Assembly (NCBI RefSeq): GCF_932526225.1
Contig: NC_064042.1
Span: 4,385,001-4,449,000 of the forward strand
DNA: 64,000 bases
Direction of reading: 5' to 3'
Source of the DNA: Nematostella vectensis
Taxonomy: Eukaryota > Cnidaria > Anthozoa > Actiniaria > Edwardsiidae
The notes below the pieces were generated by a model. That model was not told where the DNA came from, made no database searches, and was given only the letters and a program-made list of their open reading frames with translations. The position numbers and the translations under genes are program-made. Shown one piece after another: positions 48,401-59,386 of this stretch. Within the stretch, counting starts at the first letter, position 1. Every line of letters begins with the position of its first letter.

Positions 48401-49676
48401 CCAAATATATATATTTTTTAAATTGAAAACCTGTTTCGAATTTCCGGCTAAATAGGTTAATATACAATGGGGTTCTAATTGGAAAATTTTTGGAAGGCAG
48501 GTTCTTAAATTTTAGATTTTTGAATGCGGTTCTACTAGGCGTGATAAGGCTTGGTAATAAAAAGAAATGAATAAACTCGAGATCGACAAAGTGTTTTCCT
48601 AATACTTCAAAATCCTACACTGATTGATAGCGATGGCAATACGCGGTATGTAAGTGATGGTTTGATTAATGACATTTTCTTTTACGTACATTACTAATAT
48701 AATCAATTGCTGAAGTTTTATACTAGGAAATTCAGAAATAGGCTTACTCATTAGATTACTCATTTAATTGTCTCCCGGATCTTGTTCTCTTTCTATACAA
48801 GCTTTTTTTATTGTATAGCGTGAGACAACAAATGTGTTTTACTACACGTTTGAGAGCGAGATGGAAGTACGCCCAGTAGCGCCGAGGACTTATGCAGGTA
48901 ACGTGACATGTACATGTACATGTACAATACAGTGAGTGTGATGCATTACCCAACAGACGCAGCGTGACGTGTGTAACTAGATTGTTGTACCACAGCGCAT
49001 TTAAAACGGCTTGCATACACCACAGAGAGAATAACACTGAATCACGTAACAACGATGTGTGTGACATGTAACACAACAGTGCGAGTGTGACATGTAACAC
49101 AACAGTGCGAGTGCGACATGTAACACAACAATGCGAGTGTGTCATGTAGCACAACAGTGCGAGTGTGACATGTAACACAACAATGCGAGTGTGACATGTA
49201 ACACAACAATGCGAGTGTGACATGTAGCACAACAGTGAGAGTGTGACACGCGACATGTTAATGCGAGTGAGACACGTAACAATGACGCGAGTGTGACGCG
49301 TTGAACAACAGTAAGGGTGTGACACAATGTTACGAGAGTGACATGTAACACAACAATGCGAGTGTGACATGTTAATGCGAGTGATACACGTAACAATGAC
49401 GCGAGTGTGACGCGTTGAACAACAGTAAGGATGTGACACAATGTTACGAGAGTGACAGGTAACGCAATAATGCGAATGTGACACGTAACACATAAATGTG
49501 AGTGTGACACGTAACGCAATAATACGAGTGTGGCACGTAATGACGCGCGTGTGAAAATACTAAAATAGATGCCAAAATATGTCCTTGATTGTGCGATTAC
49601 AGAGGCCATGCGGTACTTGGATGGCAAGAGGCGTTATGACAAGGGGGAACTTCTCAAGGGGGAGGAGGTTGTCTAG
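36167..49676 (+). CDS. ACOT9: acyl-CoA thioesterase 9 (mitochondrial), 17 exons
   Basis: ACOT9 hydrolyses acyl-CoAs to free acid and CoA in mitochondria, using two hot-dog domains. Exons: 36167-36257, 36587-36635, 37601-37765, 37882-37919, 38024-38119, 38823-38870, 39168-39223, 39851-39927, 40167-40234, 40508-40616, 41653-41749, 42471-42556, 45537-45624, 47492-47536, 48230-48265, 48819-48897, 49603-49676. They join in phase to 433 residues, close to vertebrate length. Family matches include LPLGSDRKRREKYLNF, RIGKILEDLDIL, MSPHTVVTALVDRI, WAGRSSMEVTM, VNPLVAETPEERE, VFGGYLLRKAFGLAWA, FVAMDDIWF and EAMRYLDGKR. The Arg-rich N-terminus (MWSRQVWVRGRL) fits a mitochondrial presequence. Intron 12 contains a LINE, and introns 13 and 16 contain minisatellites. 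Exon 1 may be preceded by non-coding exons. Confidence 0.93.
36344..36545 (-). mobile_element. palindromic retroelement remnant with hammerhead core
   Basis: The two ATACACCAAAAACTGG arms (about 36391-36412 and 36523-36545) are inverted. On the minus strand, CTGAAGA (36447-36453), a GTCTT-AATA-AAGAC stem and GAAA (36428-36431) form a complete hammerhead core. A plus-strand version at 36474-36513 has an expanded stem II. It lies in ACOT9 intron 1 and is the same family as 21666-21785. Confidence 0.6.
37265..37438. mobile_element. MITE with TACCGTATTTACTC ends
   Basis: Left end TACCGTATTTACTCAAATAA and right end GCTTATTAGGGTAAATACAG are inverted complements with a few changes. It lies in ACOT9 intron 2. 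Confidence 0.65.
38140..38600. repeat. GAT-type microsatellite
   Basis: Interrupted GATGAT/GGTGAT repeats in ACOT9 intron 5. Confidence 0.8.
40737..40772 (+). repeat. degenerate hammerhead-like motif
   Basis: CTGATGA (40737-40743), a GGACT...AGTCC stem and AAAACGTTGG follow in hammerhead order, but the G of the GAAA box is A. It is probably a decayed retroelement end. It lies in ACOT9 intron 10. Confidence 0.45.
42672..42778 (+). repeat. two diverged copies of the ACOT9 exon 13 edge
   Basis: 42727-42763 resembles the exon 13 acceptor region at 45516-45550 (about 31 of 35 bases). 42675-42708 is a further diverged copy of the following bases, ending ctcaaggcagtgc like 42765-42780. The pair flanks the left side of the LINE. 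Confidence 0.6.
42835..45516 (+). mobile_element. 5'-truncated non-LTR retrotransposon (LINE), CR1/jockey-like
   Basis: A single frame runs to a stop at 45296-45298. It carries the end of an APE-type endonuclease (LDHIFSN, then FALSDHLPVF) and a full reverse transcriptase: IDYRKAFDMVDH, GVPQGSILGPLLF and the catalytic YADD at 44414-44425. The N-terminal endonuclease and any first ORF are missing, so it is dead on arrival by 5' truncation although the RT frame is intact. The 3' end has AATAAA at 45487 and a TTA-repeat tail. It lies in ACOT9 intron 12 on the sense strand. Clade is inferred from motif style only. Confidence 0.85.
45697..47283 (+). repeat. 1.6-kb G-rich minisatellite, 27- and 18-bp units
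   Basis: Units are GGATGTGTTGGATGTGAGGG plus TGGTGGT (27 bp) and a shorter 18-bp form, interspersed with CTGTGTT variants. It fills ACOT9 intron 13. Because both periods are multiples of three, long stop-free frames appear on both strands (over 560 codons on the minus strand, rich in His, Pro and Thr); these are not genes. Confidence 0.95.
47540..47690. repeat. AT-rich tandem repeat
   Basis: Repeats of attaatgataattaattatt in ACOT9 intron 14. Confidence 0.75.
48007..48170. mobile_element. MITE with GGCGTAGCTAGG ends
   Basis: Ends GCGGCGTAGCTAGGATTTTT and CCTGGCTACGCCGCCGC form the inverted repeat. The interior has G and C runs. It lies in ACOT9 intron 14. Confidence 0.65.
49055..49556. repeat. 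26-bp minisatellite
   Basis: Units resemble gtgtgacatgtaacacaaca plus gtgcga, regular on the left and degenerate on the right. It lies in ACOT9 intron 16. Cys/His-rich frames on the minus strand are artefacts. Confidence 0.85.
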
Positions 49677-52600
49677 GAAACATATCACCGCCTACTGTCA
49701 TGGTACACCATCAGCCTTGATGACATCATCAACGCATGTCTCGTGGTTATCATCATCATCATTATCACGATTGCGCGTTGACCCTTGTGTCGTTCACGCC
49801 GTGTTCCCGCAATGCACGGTTATGCGTGTGATTCGGATCAGTCACGTCACGACGAAATGGAGTGTTTACCACGACAAAAGTAACAGCGTGATCACGTTTG
49901 TCACGAAATTATCACGTATGTGGCGACATGATACGTCTATCACGATATGGTCACTTCGTGGCTTGTTTATTTTTAACGTGACATCGTCACGACATTATTT
50001 CGTTTGTCATAATACTACCACGTTTGTCACGACATGGTTACGTTGTTTGTTAGGATATGGTGACGTCACAACATGACCATGATATGGTCACGCCTCGATA
50101 TGGTTACGTCACGATATGGTCACGTTTGTCAAGTTTTGGTCACGTCATAACATTGCCATAAAATGGTCACGTCGCAATATGGTCACGATTGCTCACTTCA
50201 CGTTTGTCGGGATATTGTCCAGTCACGATGTGGTCACGTTACGACATGGACACGTTCATCACGACACAGTCACGACATGATTGCGTCACGACATGGTCAC
50301 GCCACGAGCGTGATGCATATGACAAACCAGTCACTGAATGCATGGTCACGTGGCAGGCACTACCCCAGTAGTACTGGTGCGATTTTTATGAATGATTTAA
50401 ATTTGAACGAGATGCAAATATGTGAATGGAGCACGAATGACTACCCTATTATATCTGAAAATGCACTTGATGCTTCTGTCATTTTCTTTTTAGAATACGG
50501 TGTTATAGTGATGTAATTATTTTATGGGATACATTCAAAAGTCATGGATTTCTTGAGTATTTGGATTTTTTACGTGCGAATTTTAGTTTTGCCGCAAAAG
50601 GAAACCTCTTATGAAGATATTTGCGATATCGTATTTTCAAAATTTTGCTCCCAAAAATGCAATGTTTTTTTTTCTTTTGCGGTGCGCAAAGAAACGCGCT
50701 CCCTTAGGCAAAAATTTAAAATTAACTAATTAGGGGTAGCGAATTGAATTGTCTGACACAATCTGCCAAGCTAAAAGGTTTCTGACATATTCCAGGAGAT
50801 TTCTTCCAATTCACGTAAATGAAATTACCATCATCGAATCCTTATTGGCTAACCTTTTTAAAAAAAGTGAAGATGATGGTAGCCTGCGAGCCACTGTATA
50901 AAGGAAAATCAATTATAAACCCATCATCGCATAGATAAAAATAATGAATAAAGATTACCCATATATTGCTATTATCTCTTCTCCGAATCTGATACTGGCG
51001 CGTTTTTGTTACCAAAAGGGAAAAAAAAACTTTTGTTTCATTCTCGATGCCAGTGTTTTTAACAAATATATGATATTATGTGAATGAGGCTCACCAACTT
51101 GTCAGAAGAAAAATAGACTGCGCACTTGAATAATCATTTTTGTATTTCACTAAGTCGAATGTAAACTAAATATTAGGACACCTACTTTGGATGTCAAAAA
51201 GTCAAGATATTTTTTGATTTTATTTGATAATGACATGTTTTTATTTTTAAAATCATGTTTTTCCTGCAAGGAAAAAATAATGCCAAACATTTGTGTAGAT
51301 TATTGTTAACTTTTAATTTAATATAAAGTAAACTTTTACTTTAAATTATATGAGCTTGAAAATAATTTGTATTTTTCCTGAATTATTGGAGTGGATTTAA
51401 GTTTTATGTCTGTGACAGGAAATCCTTAGATTCACATCGGAAATGACATGATAAATAGACTTGATTGTAGACTTAACAAACAAGATGAAAGGGAAAATAA
51501 ATCAATTGACGTAAAGTTTGGTATAATCTGGTTTACTTTCAGGAACTATTTCTGACATCAGAGCATCTTTCCTCTCTCGTGACACACTAAGGCAAACTTT
51601 AAGAGCGCATCTGCTGATAAGGAAATGGCTGCTTAAAGGTTCTTAAAGTACCTTTTTTAACTGTACCTTTTTTTTCTTTGTTTGTTTGTATTCTACTCTT
51701 TACTTGATTATTGTGTTGCGGAAGAAAACAACAGCGTGGAAAGAAACAATAACGCACATCTGACAAATGACGTAAACCGAAATATAGATTGACTAGCCAG
51801 CCAAGGGTAGACCGTGCAGCTAATTATCGAAAGGATTCGCCGCTTGTGCTTTAGGCAAATTTCTTATTCACTTTTTAATAATCCACACTAAGAAAAGTAC
51901 ACCTATGTTACAGCTGAAACTAAATCACAATTTAAAGCTATTAAATGAGTGAAACGCCTAGCGCTTACCATATAGAACGTGCATACATATCGTTATACAA
52001 ACCTGAGATTGTTTCATTTTTAAATGCTTTAAAAGCAACGTCTAATCTGAAACAATGGTTCTTATCGCCCTCGCTACATCACGTACTGCATGGTAGTATC
52101 TCCGTTTAACGTTTTTATTACGCGCGAAGTAAGAAGCGTCATGCAGGTACGCGAAACCTAAGAGTTTTAGTGGGCAGAATAAAGAGAATATTCGGTAGCC
52201 CACTCTATTACCGCAATGCTGAAAAAGTTATAGACTTAAATTTGCTGTTAACTGGGCGGCATTAATATCGAAGCTCTCATAATAAGTGGAATATATTATG
52301 CATTTATTTCGATAACTTGCTTGCGTGATTCTCAAAACGTCATTTGTCATCGTCATTGATGTCTCATTGAACAAAAAACCAAACCCCATTGAATTTTATA
52401 CATGAATTTCAAATCTTTCCGTACCTTCGTTGCTGCGGTTTTCAAGTCAAGAGAAAGTTTAAGATTCAAGTTTCATCTAAGAAGCCGCCCTTGTGAGTTC
52501 TCGGACAAAAGTGAGAAACTTGAGTAACGAATAGGATGCAATCCTTCTGCCATAAGGCAATTAATTCTTTTTTACTTTGCGAACCTCCATAAACGTTTTC

Positions 52601-53190
52601 CTGTTTTCATGATAACTTACCATTTCGCAGCTTGGCGGTTTTTTCTACCCCCCAGCGCTACATATTATTCAATGTGATAACAAATGGCATTATCTCATTT
52701 TTGAGATATCAAGATAGAGTGTCGCCAAAAAACGGCTCCGACTCTAACAAAGCCCAATAGACAAAGCTCGTCTACATACAAGAATAGCCGAGGACTCGTT
52801 CGCCTTAGTAAAGAAGACATTGGATAACAGCGCTTTAAATGATGAATATTCTACAAGGTTGATGAAGTCATTGGTGTGTTTGTACGTTTTCTGCGTCAGA
52901 TATCCGGTGATTTTATTGTCGCCAAAGGTCAATGTTATTATTTCAAGATATTTCATGCTCTACAACTCGTATGAACATTTTTAAAGCTACTTCAGAGAAC
53001 AGACGTTTAGTAAGCGACTCTAAAAAAGGGACAGTTTACATTTGACAATTCTCTAGCATTACCGCACCGGCAATACAAGTGTTGAGTCGGTAATATCAAC
53101 TTTACGCCCCAAGTCAACATCATTTGTCTTTGAGCTAAAGATATTAGCCAGAGAAGAGGAGGGATATCTTCACAACATATTACCAGGCGT
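49677..53190. other. gene-poor stretch between ACOT9 and the GPCR
   Basis: 49830-50330 is a degenerate array of TCACGACATGGTCACGT-like units. The rest (50360-53190) is AT-rich. Short frames near 50544-50729 and 52744-52956 have no recognisable motif. Confidence 0.45.
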
Positions 53191-53445
53191 TGCGAAAGGG
53201 TGGAAAAGCCAGGACTAAAGGTTATACAAACGGACATTTCGAAGACGATTTCTTCGCAACATAACCAGACCTTGCAAACGGGTGGAAACGCCAGGACTAA
53301 GGTTATACAAACGGAACGTTTCGAAGACGATTTCTTCACAACATAAACAAAAAAGGGTGGAAACGCCAGGACTAAAGGTTATACAAACGGACATTTCGAA
53401 GACGATTTCTTCGCAACAAAAGCAGACCTTGCAAACGGGTGAAAG
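53190..53445. repeat. 75-83-bp tandem repeat, three units
   Basis: ggactaaaggttatacaaac recurs at about 53213, 53294 and 53369, each followed by ttcgaagacgatttctt. It lies directly upstream of the GPCR. Confidence 0.8.
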
Positions 53446-53619
53446 TGAATAAGAGGGCAAAAAAACTGGCCAGATCGAAAAATTGTAAACGCCAAGAAAA
53501 GGACAAGAATCGAAGAGGAATCGCTTCAGAAGACAGACACACCAGAGGACAAAACATATTGCCCTTAATATCCGGCTTTATTGTACAGTCGTATAAAAAC
53601 TAAATGGTATTTGCACCGG

Positions 53620-56167
53620 ATGAACATGACAAGTGAAGTGTTGTATAGCCCGGGTATCTACACGGCTTTTGCTGTCTGCCTCGTGTTTCTGTTCATCCTC
53701 GGTGGTGTAAGCCACTCTCTCGCCTTTATCGTCCTCTTGCACCGTGAACATCTAGCAAAGGAGCTCAACCCCTTCCTTCTAAACATCTGTATCGCGGACA
53801 CTATCGCCTTACTTGTTGAGTTCCCGCTTGTTTTCGTAGCGTGCGTGAATCACGGGTGGTCCCTCGGGACTGTTACATGCTACATGGCTGGCATCACGGG
53901 AAGTGTTACGGGAATCGTGATGCTTTTCACGCTATCCTACATGTGCGTTATCATCTACCATCACATCAACGAGAGGGACCTCGCAACTAGCAGTTTCCAT
54001 CTTAGTCACTTAACAAACGGGAACCCTGTGGCGTGGCACAGAGGCTGGAAGCACTTACTGGTAATATGGCTATGCGCATGCGTGCTTCTACTCCCCACAC
54101 TAGTAGGGTGGGGGTCTATTGCGCCGCAAGTTGGCTGTTCGGTATGTGCGCCTAACTGGGGCGCGCAGACTGTCGCTCATTCCTCCTACATGGTGGCCCT
54201 CACCATTCTTGGGTTCGCACTGCCGATGTCTATAGCCCTTGTGTACTTGATGAAGATCTACCGCTACTCCACACACCACCCCAGTGGGGCACAGCCCAAC
54301 GTGTTCAGCTTTCAATATGTGAGAGCGCGCGCGCAGCACATGGCGGCAGCTAAGGTGGTGTCGCTTCAGGTGCTGGTGTACTTGCTGCTGTGGCTACCGT
54401 ACTGGGTGTGTGGCTTTGTGGTGCTCGTGTCTGGGGGCGGCGACATGGTCCCGGCAGGGGCGAGTCCGGGGAGGCAGGCGGCGGCGGCACTACCGTGGAT
54501 CTTGGCGCATGTTGGACCCGTGTTCTGCCCTTGTGTTTATGCTGCTATGAATAACCGGTGAGTATGGGGGTTATGTAATAATGACGCGCCTACGCTCCCG
54601 CGCAATACCGAGTCACACAAAGCATCCATTTCCGTTGGATAATTCAAGAAAATAACTAAAATACTTTCAATCTAATATCGTTAATAAAGCATCAGAATTA
54701 AACCGTAGATGGCTATTTTAAAGTTTCCTTACGAACAGATCGTTGTATTTTCAAAAGCAATAACATAAGCAGAATCTGAGTGATTATGTGTATGAGCCGG
54801 TCCTGGTGGAGTACTGTTTAGGGAAGTAGCTAATACATATTTATAGGGCAAGCCTAAGTCATTTAATTTTGGAAGTTAAGCGCCATTTTCTCTCAGATCT
54901 CCTTGGTTTAATTTCGCCCCATGTAAGGTAATCCGGAATCCAGATTGTTTTAGCCTTTGTAATCCGGAATACAGCGATTGTAATCCGGAATCCAGAGTCA
55001 GGAATCCAGAATCCAAGAAAGTTTGGAATCAGGAATCCATATCTTTGGAATCCACTCATTAAAATTCATGGATTAAAAAAACCTAACAACTGACGGTTAA
55101 AGAAGCGCAGCGCGAAATAAAAGGAAAGTAACGCTGTTCCTCGAGCCCTTGCCTTAACATTTTTTTTATCTAACAGGATCTGTAAATCTTTAAACACCAA
55201 AAAAGAACGTATACTGCATCCATGTCTACGTAAGACATAAAATCTCGTTAACACTTAATTGGAATCCGGAATCCATAATGGTTTGGAATCCAGAATCCAA
55301 GGGTCGGAATCCGGAATTCATAGCCTGAAATTCAGAATAAAAAACTTCTTGGATTAACTTATATAGGGCGAAAAATTCATTGCGAATGTAATATTTCGTA
55401 GGGGTGGGGCTTGTCCTTTGTAAAATTCTGGGGGGGGGGGGGGGCATCTACCGTCCTTCCACGGCGTTAGCCACATCACTGCTGGTGTAGTTTGATTCAA
55501 CTACATTATAAACAAGATGTAAGATACTGGAAAAAAATCCCCAGTAGTGATATCTTACTCCTTCCCAGGTTTCGCAGTACAGTGTCTAGCGTGATGAGTG
55601 TCAAGAGATCCCGCCAAGTCACGCCCACTATTAACGTTGATGGCAAGTTTGACAGGTCTGACGTCAGCGACAGTACCAGGCCCTGCTCGCCAAACGTCAT
55701 GGTTCCCAGGTAAAATACCAATAAGTTGCGCGAGTTTCTAAAACATACATTTTTATCAATATTTGTTCAATCTTTCATGACATATTATACAGCACAATGA
55801 CAATGTATGGGACACCGATCCCTGTCTATCTCTTGCTAGGCCTTATGTGAGTCAATGCCTTTCTAAACCCATCGTAAGATATGGACTCGTTAAGCTGTTC
55901 CACAGCCGACTATATACCTATAGGTAAAAGATAAAGTCTACATATTAATCAACACCGAGTTTATTTTTCATCAGGTCTCCTCTATCGAGTCACGAGGCAT
56001 TTTCGGTTTCGCCTCTTGTTGACTTAGACGAGTTTACTTCAAAGCTGACTCCACGAAGCCACAGGAAGCTTCAGATAACGCTGCAAGCACTCACACAGGT
56101 CATTTCGCCAATGGAAGATAATAATCGCCAGTACAACCGTGAACGGCGAAACACGACTGAGATATAA
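53620..56167 (+). CDS. opsin-like class A GPCR lacking the retinal lysine, three exons
   Basis: Exons 53620-54557, 55569-55709 and 55975-56167 encode 423 residues. All seven membrane helices lie in exon 1. Seen: LLNICIAD with D60 at position 2.50; C87 (3.25) and C176 for the TM3-ECL2 disulfide; GWGSIAP and CAPNW in ECL2, an opsin-like pattern; WLPYW in TM6; CPCVY (303-307) in place of NPxxY; then NNRFR at helix 8. H297 sits where opsins carry the retinal-binding lysine. The DRY position reads YMC (107-109). The C-terminal tail is Ser/Thr-rich. The frame is open upstream without an ATG, so a 5' exon is possible, but MNMT gives a glycosylation site and a sensible start. The ligand is unknown. 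A divergent opsin relative, or another class A receptor, are both possible. Confidence 0.82.
54925..55345. repeat. GGAATCC-rich degenerate repeat
   Basis: ggaatcc/ggaatcag recurs at short irregular intervals in two blocks (54930-55065 and 55258-55335) within GPCR intron 1. Confidence 0.65.
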
Positions 56168-56280
56168 CCTATATAGCCCAAGGGAGAAGAGAGATGACCT
56201 TCAGGCATTCAGAGAACATGGCGTCCATCTGAGGAATGCCCCAAGCATTTGAGGACGGCTAACACACGGAAATATAACTA

Positions 56281-56601
56281 CAGGCCCGTACCCAGGATTT
56301 TTCTTGGGGGGGGGGTGCGGCATCCGAAAAAGTGGACCTTATTTTCTGTGTGTGTGTGGGGTGGGGGGGTCTCTGATGAAAATCTGACCACCCCCGAAAG
56401 AACAAAGAGGGATATTTTTTATGACTTTGCAGTATCTCCACGGAACGCTTGTTGTCGGATTTGGCTACAAACCAGAGTGATCTAGCTTGTGCTTTATAGT
56501 TTTGTCTACAATTAGCACATCTATTAAGAATCGAAAGTGGACCTTTGGCCGTTGTGGGGGGGTGCGTTCGCACCCCCTGCACCCCCTTGGGTACGGGCCT
56601 G
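56281..56601 (+). mobile_element. MITE with CAGGCCCGTACCCAGG ends, second copy
   Basis: Matches 3404-3726 along its length. The ends are CAGGCCCGTACCCAGG and its complement, with flanks aacta and aacca (4 of 5). It lies 113 bp downstream of the GPCR stop. Confidence 0.8.
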
Positions 56602-57837
56602 AACCATATACTCACAGATCTCAGCCGATGAAAATGGATGCTACATTGACAAAATGGCGGCTGACAAAGACATGCCTAGAGTATACCATGCGGGTTTTTT
56701 TTTTTTTTTTTACTATTTCTCCCAGGAGCAAGGGTGATCAACCGTTTTTTTTTCTTTTGTGTGTGTACCTGAGCATACTTCGTTTATTCCTTTAGAATTC
56801 TTCATTGCTCTCGGGAGTTCCTTTATCTTATTACAATTAGTAAACGTTATCTGGCTATATCTGTATTGAATAAATAGAAATTAAAAAAACCGAAAAGGGA
56901 AAAGCAAAGGGGAGCGATGCTGAGCGAGGAATATGGACTTGATTAAAAGATTGGAGAATAGGGGTTAGAAAAGGGGAGCAAGGGTGAGCAAGAAGTATTG
57001 AATTGTAACTGGTAAACAGTGAAAAAAAAATCGAGTATACATGGCCGCGAATCGAACCTAGTCCAGATACGCTAAAATGAGAAAAAAAATAGACCATACT
57101 TCCAGACAAGCGCTGAAACACCGTATGGCAGCATAAAGCTTTACGGCTAAGCTGGAGATTTCGGCCCCAGCACCGCTATCTAGCGAACTGTACAACACAA
57201 AGGAACCTGAGGTTCCCGCGCATTAATGGGGAGGCAATAACCAGGATCCCAGCCCTGTCTTAGTCGGTTACGCCACGTACAGCTCACTGAGATGTATACT
57301 GAAAATTATCGGGGTCTTTTTCACGCTTGCGTCTCTTGGGAATGGGTGTGTTGTTATAGTAATGTAGTGATGTCGTCACCATGTATAGCACACTACGACC
57401 AAGGTTTACATTGCTGCTTTTAGCCTTTGTACTTCTTTGTCCAGTCACGCACGTGCATATGGTATATTTATTTCTGCACCGTACAACAAAAGCAAGCTAC
57501 AATGAAATGCACGCAATCTAAGATGTTTTGTGTTCTTAGTTTTTAGAAAGTATAGTGATTGAACCCCTCGTAAGCTACTCTCCTCGAATTTATTAGGCGC
57601 ATTTCAGATTGCTTGGTACAGGCATCGGGTGTGGGGTCTCAAATCTGAATATAGCGTCCAAAAATCATAAATCATGCGATTTAAAGTCTCACAGGCTATA
57701 ACAACGCACTTTGTAATAAAAAAGCTGACACAGTTTGTTATAAAATCTGACGTACCGAAGGATTTATCGTAGTATTTGCCAATAAATTGTTTGTTTGGAA
57801 TGAAGATTACCAGATCTGAAATTCAATTCTGATTTCC

Positions 57838-57975
57838 TGGATGGATGGATGGATGGATGGATGGATGGATGGATGGATGGATGGATGGATGGATGGATGG
57901 ATGGATGGATGGATGGATGGATGGGATGGATGGATGGATGGATGGATGGATGGATGGATGGATAGATAGATAGAT
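57838..57975. repeat. (GGAT)n microsatellite, then (GATA)n
   Basis: Nearly pure ATGG tetranucleotide tract followed by a short GATA tract. Confidence 0.95.
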
Positions 57976-58619
57976 AGATATATAAGTTTATTTAAATCAA
58001 TTGCAGCATTAAGCTGAATTACTGATTACAGCGCTAATGAAGATAATTTGAAAATTTAACGGTCACAAATTCTGAAAAACGATTTGTACTGTACACTTTA
58101 CAAAAGCTTGTTCCACTAGATCTAAGAGCATAATTATGGTCAAACCAATGATTGCACCTATGACTATGCATCGCCTCTTCCCTCCTCCGCCCCCTTTCCC
58201 TCACCCTACACGCCTGGATCTCTTCACCTCACCCCCATCCCCTGGATAAAAAACGCCCCATGTAAGAACGCCCCGATCTAATGAACGCTCCCTACCTAAG
58301 CTTACAAGTTTGTAACGCCCCACTGACAACCCCTCCCCCCTACCGTCCCTCCAAGCTTAAAAACAAACGACATAGGAATTTCGGTAATATAAATCAAATT
58401 TAAGTTTGGCTTCTACTGGGTGAGACTTGCTAAAGAAATGCTACGCAGGCTATAATTTAACGTGATCCTGACTAAGATTTTGTTAGATTGTTATAGTTTG
58501 TGTGAAGAACGCCCCTCTCTAATGAACGCCTCTTATCTATTGGGCGTGACGCCCCTCTCGGACCATCGAAATTAAACTCCCCGGACGTTTATTAAATCAT
58601 TTACGGCATCCCTAGTCTC

Positions 58620-58833
58620 TACACAGGGAGCCCACTCAACTCGGCGCATTGTTTAAGTTAGCATGTGCTTTGAACTTCATTTGTGAATACCAATTAGGTC
58701 ACGAAGTCTTCAATAAAACTACTTCCCAATACATATGTCTTACTCTTTATTGCGTTTGTAACACTTATTTTATACCCCTGCGTCGAATTTTCTCATAAAA
58801 TATTCGGGTTGAGTGGGCTCCCTGTGGTCTCTA
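58620..58833. mobile_element. MITE with ACACAGGGAGCCCACTCAAC ends
   Basis: The left end and right end (GTTGAGTGGGCTCCCTGTGG) are inverted complements over about 24 bp. The AT-rich interior has no coding capacity. Fragments with the gggctccctgtg core also occur near 30728-30760. Confidence 0.7.
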
Positions 58834-59386
58834 GTGGATGGAGTTTTACATGACGCCAAGATGGTTAGAATGCCGTGAGGACATGAGACGTTATATCACT
58901 GCATTGCGTAATTGTTTTCATACCTATGAAGCGGGCGCACGCCGTGTATTTATTGCTAATTAAGCTCACAATAGCGCTAAACGACTGAGCTCCAAAGTAG
59001 CTAAAATAAACAGTCTCCTTTACTTTACGCGATGACCAATCACAATGCTGCATTCGCACACCAACGTGCTGAAATAATGAAACCATATTCCCTGGAGATA
59101 GCCCCCACTAGAGCAAAATTTAAAACGGCCGTTTGTTGGTTTTTACGATGCCTATCTTTGAGTCTCTCATGATTTACGAAATGTAGCTTTGTGTATGAGA
59201 TCATACGGATCTTCAATCGGAGTATAGAGAATCGTGGGTTAAGGTATATTAAGAAGCTATTAATACCACAGATTCGTCCCGATCGGAGATCCCAGGTGGA
59301 CCAACAGCCCGCTTCAGCTGTCAAAAACCGTTAAAGAAGTGAGGGGCCGATCAGAGTTAACTGCAAACTGCTGACTGTGCGTAATC

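Larger units (their letters stand above)
56602..59386. other. gene-poor stretch upstream of the AP-4 gene
   Basis: It holds a possible Pol III-type remnant (57020-57125), a GGAT microsatellite (57838-57975), aacgcccc-rich repeats (58248-58560) and a MITE (58620-58833). No supported exon. Confidence 0.45.

Noticed and set aside
48756-49627. Cys/His-rich frames on the minus strand
   Set aside because: They follow the 26-bp minisatellite and cross real ACOT9 exons 16-17 on the other strand.
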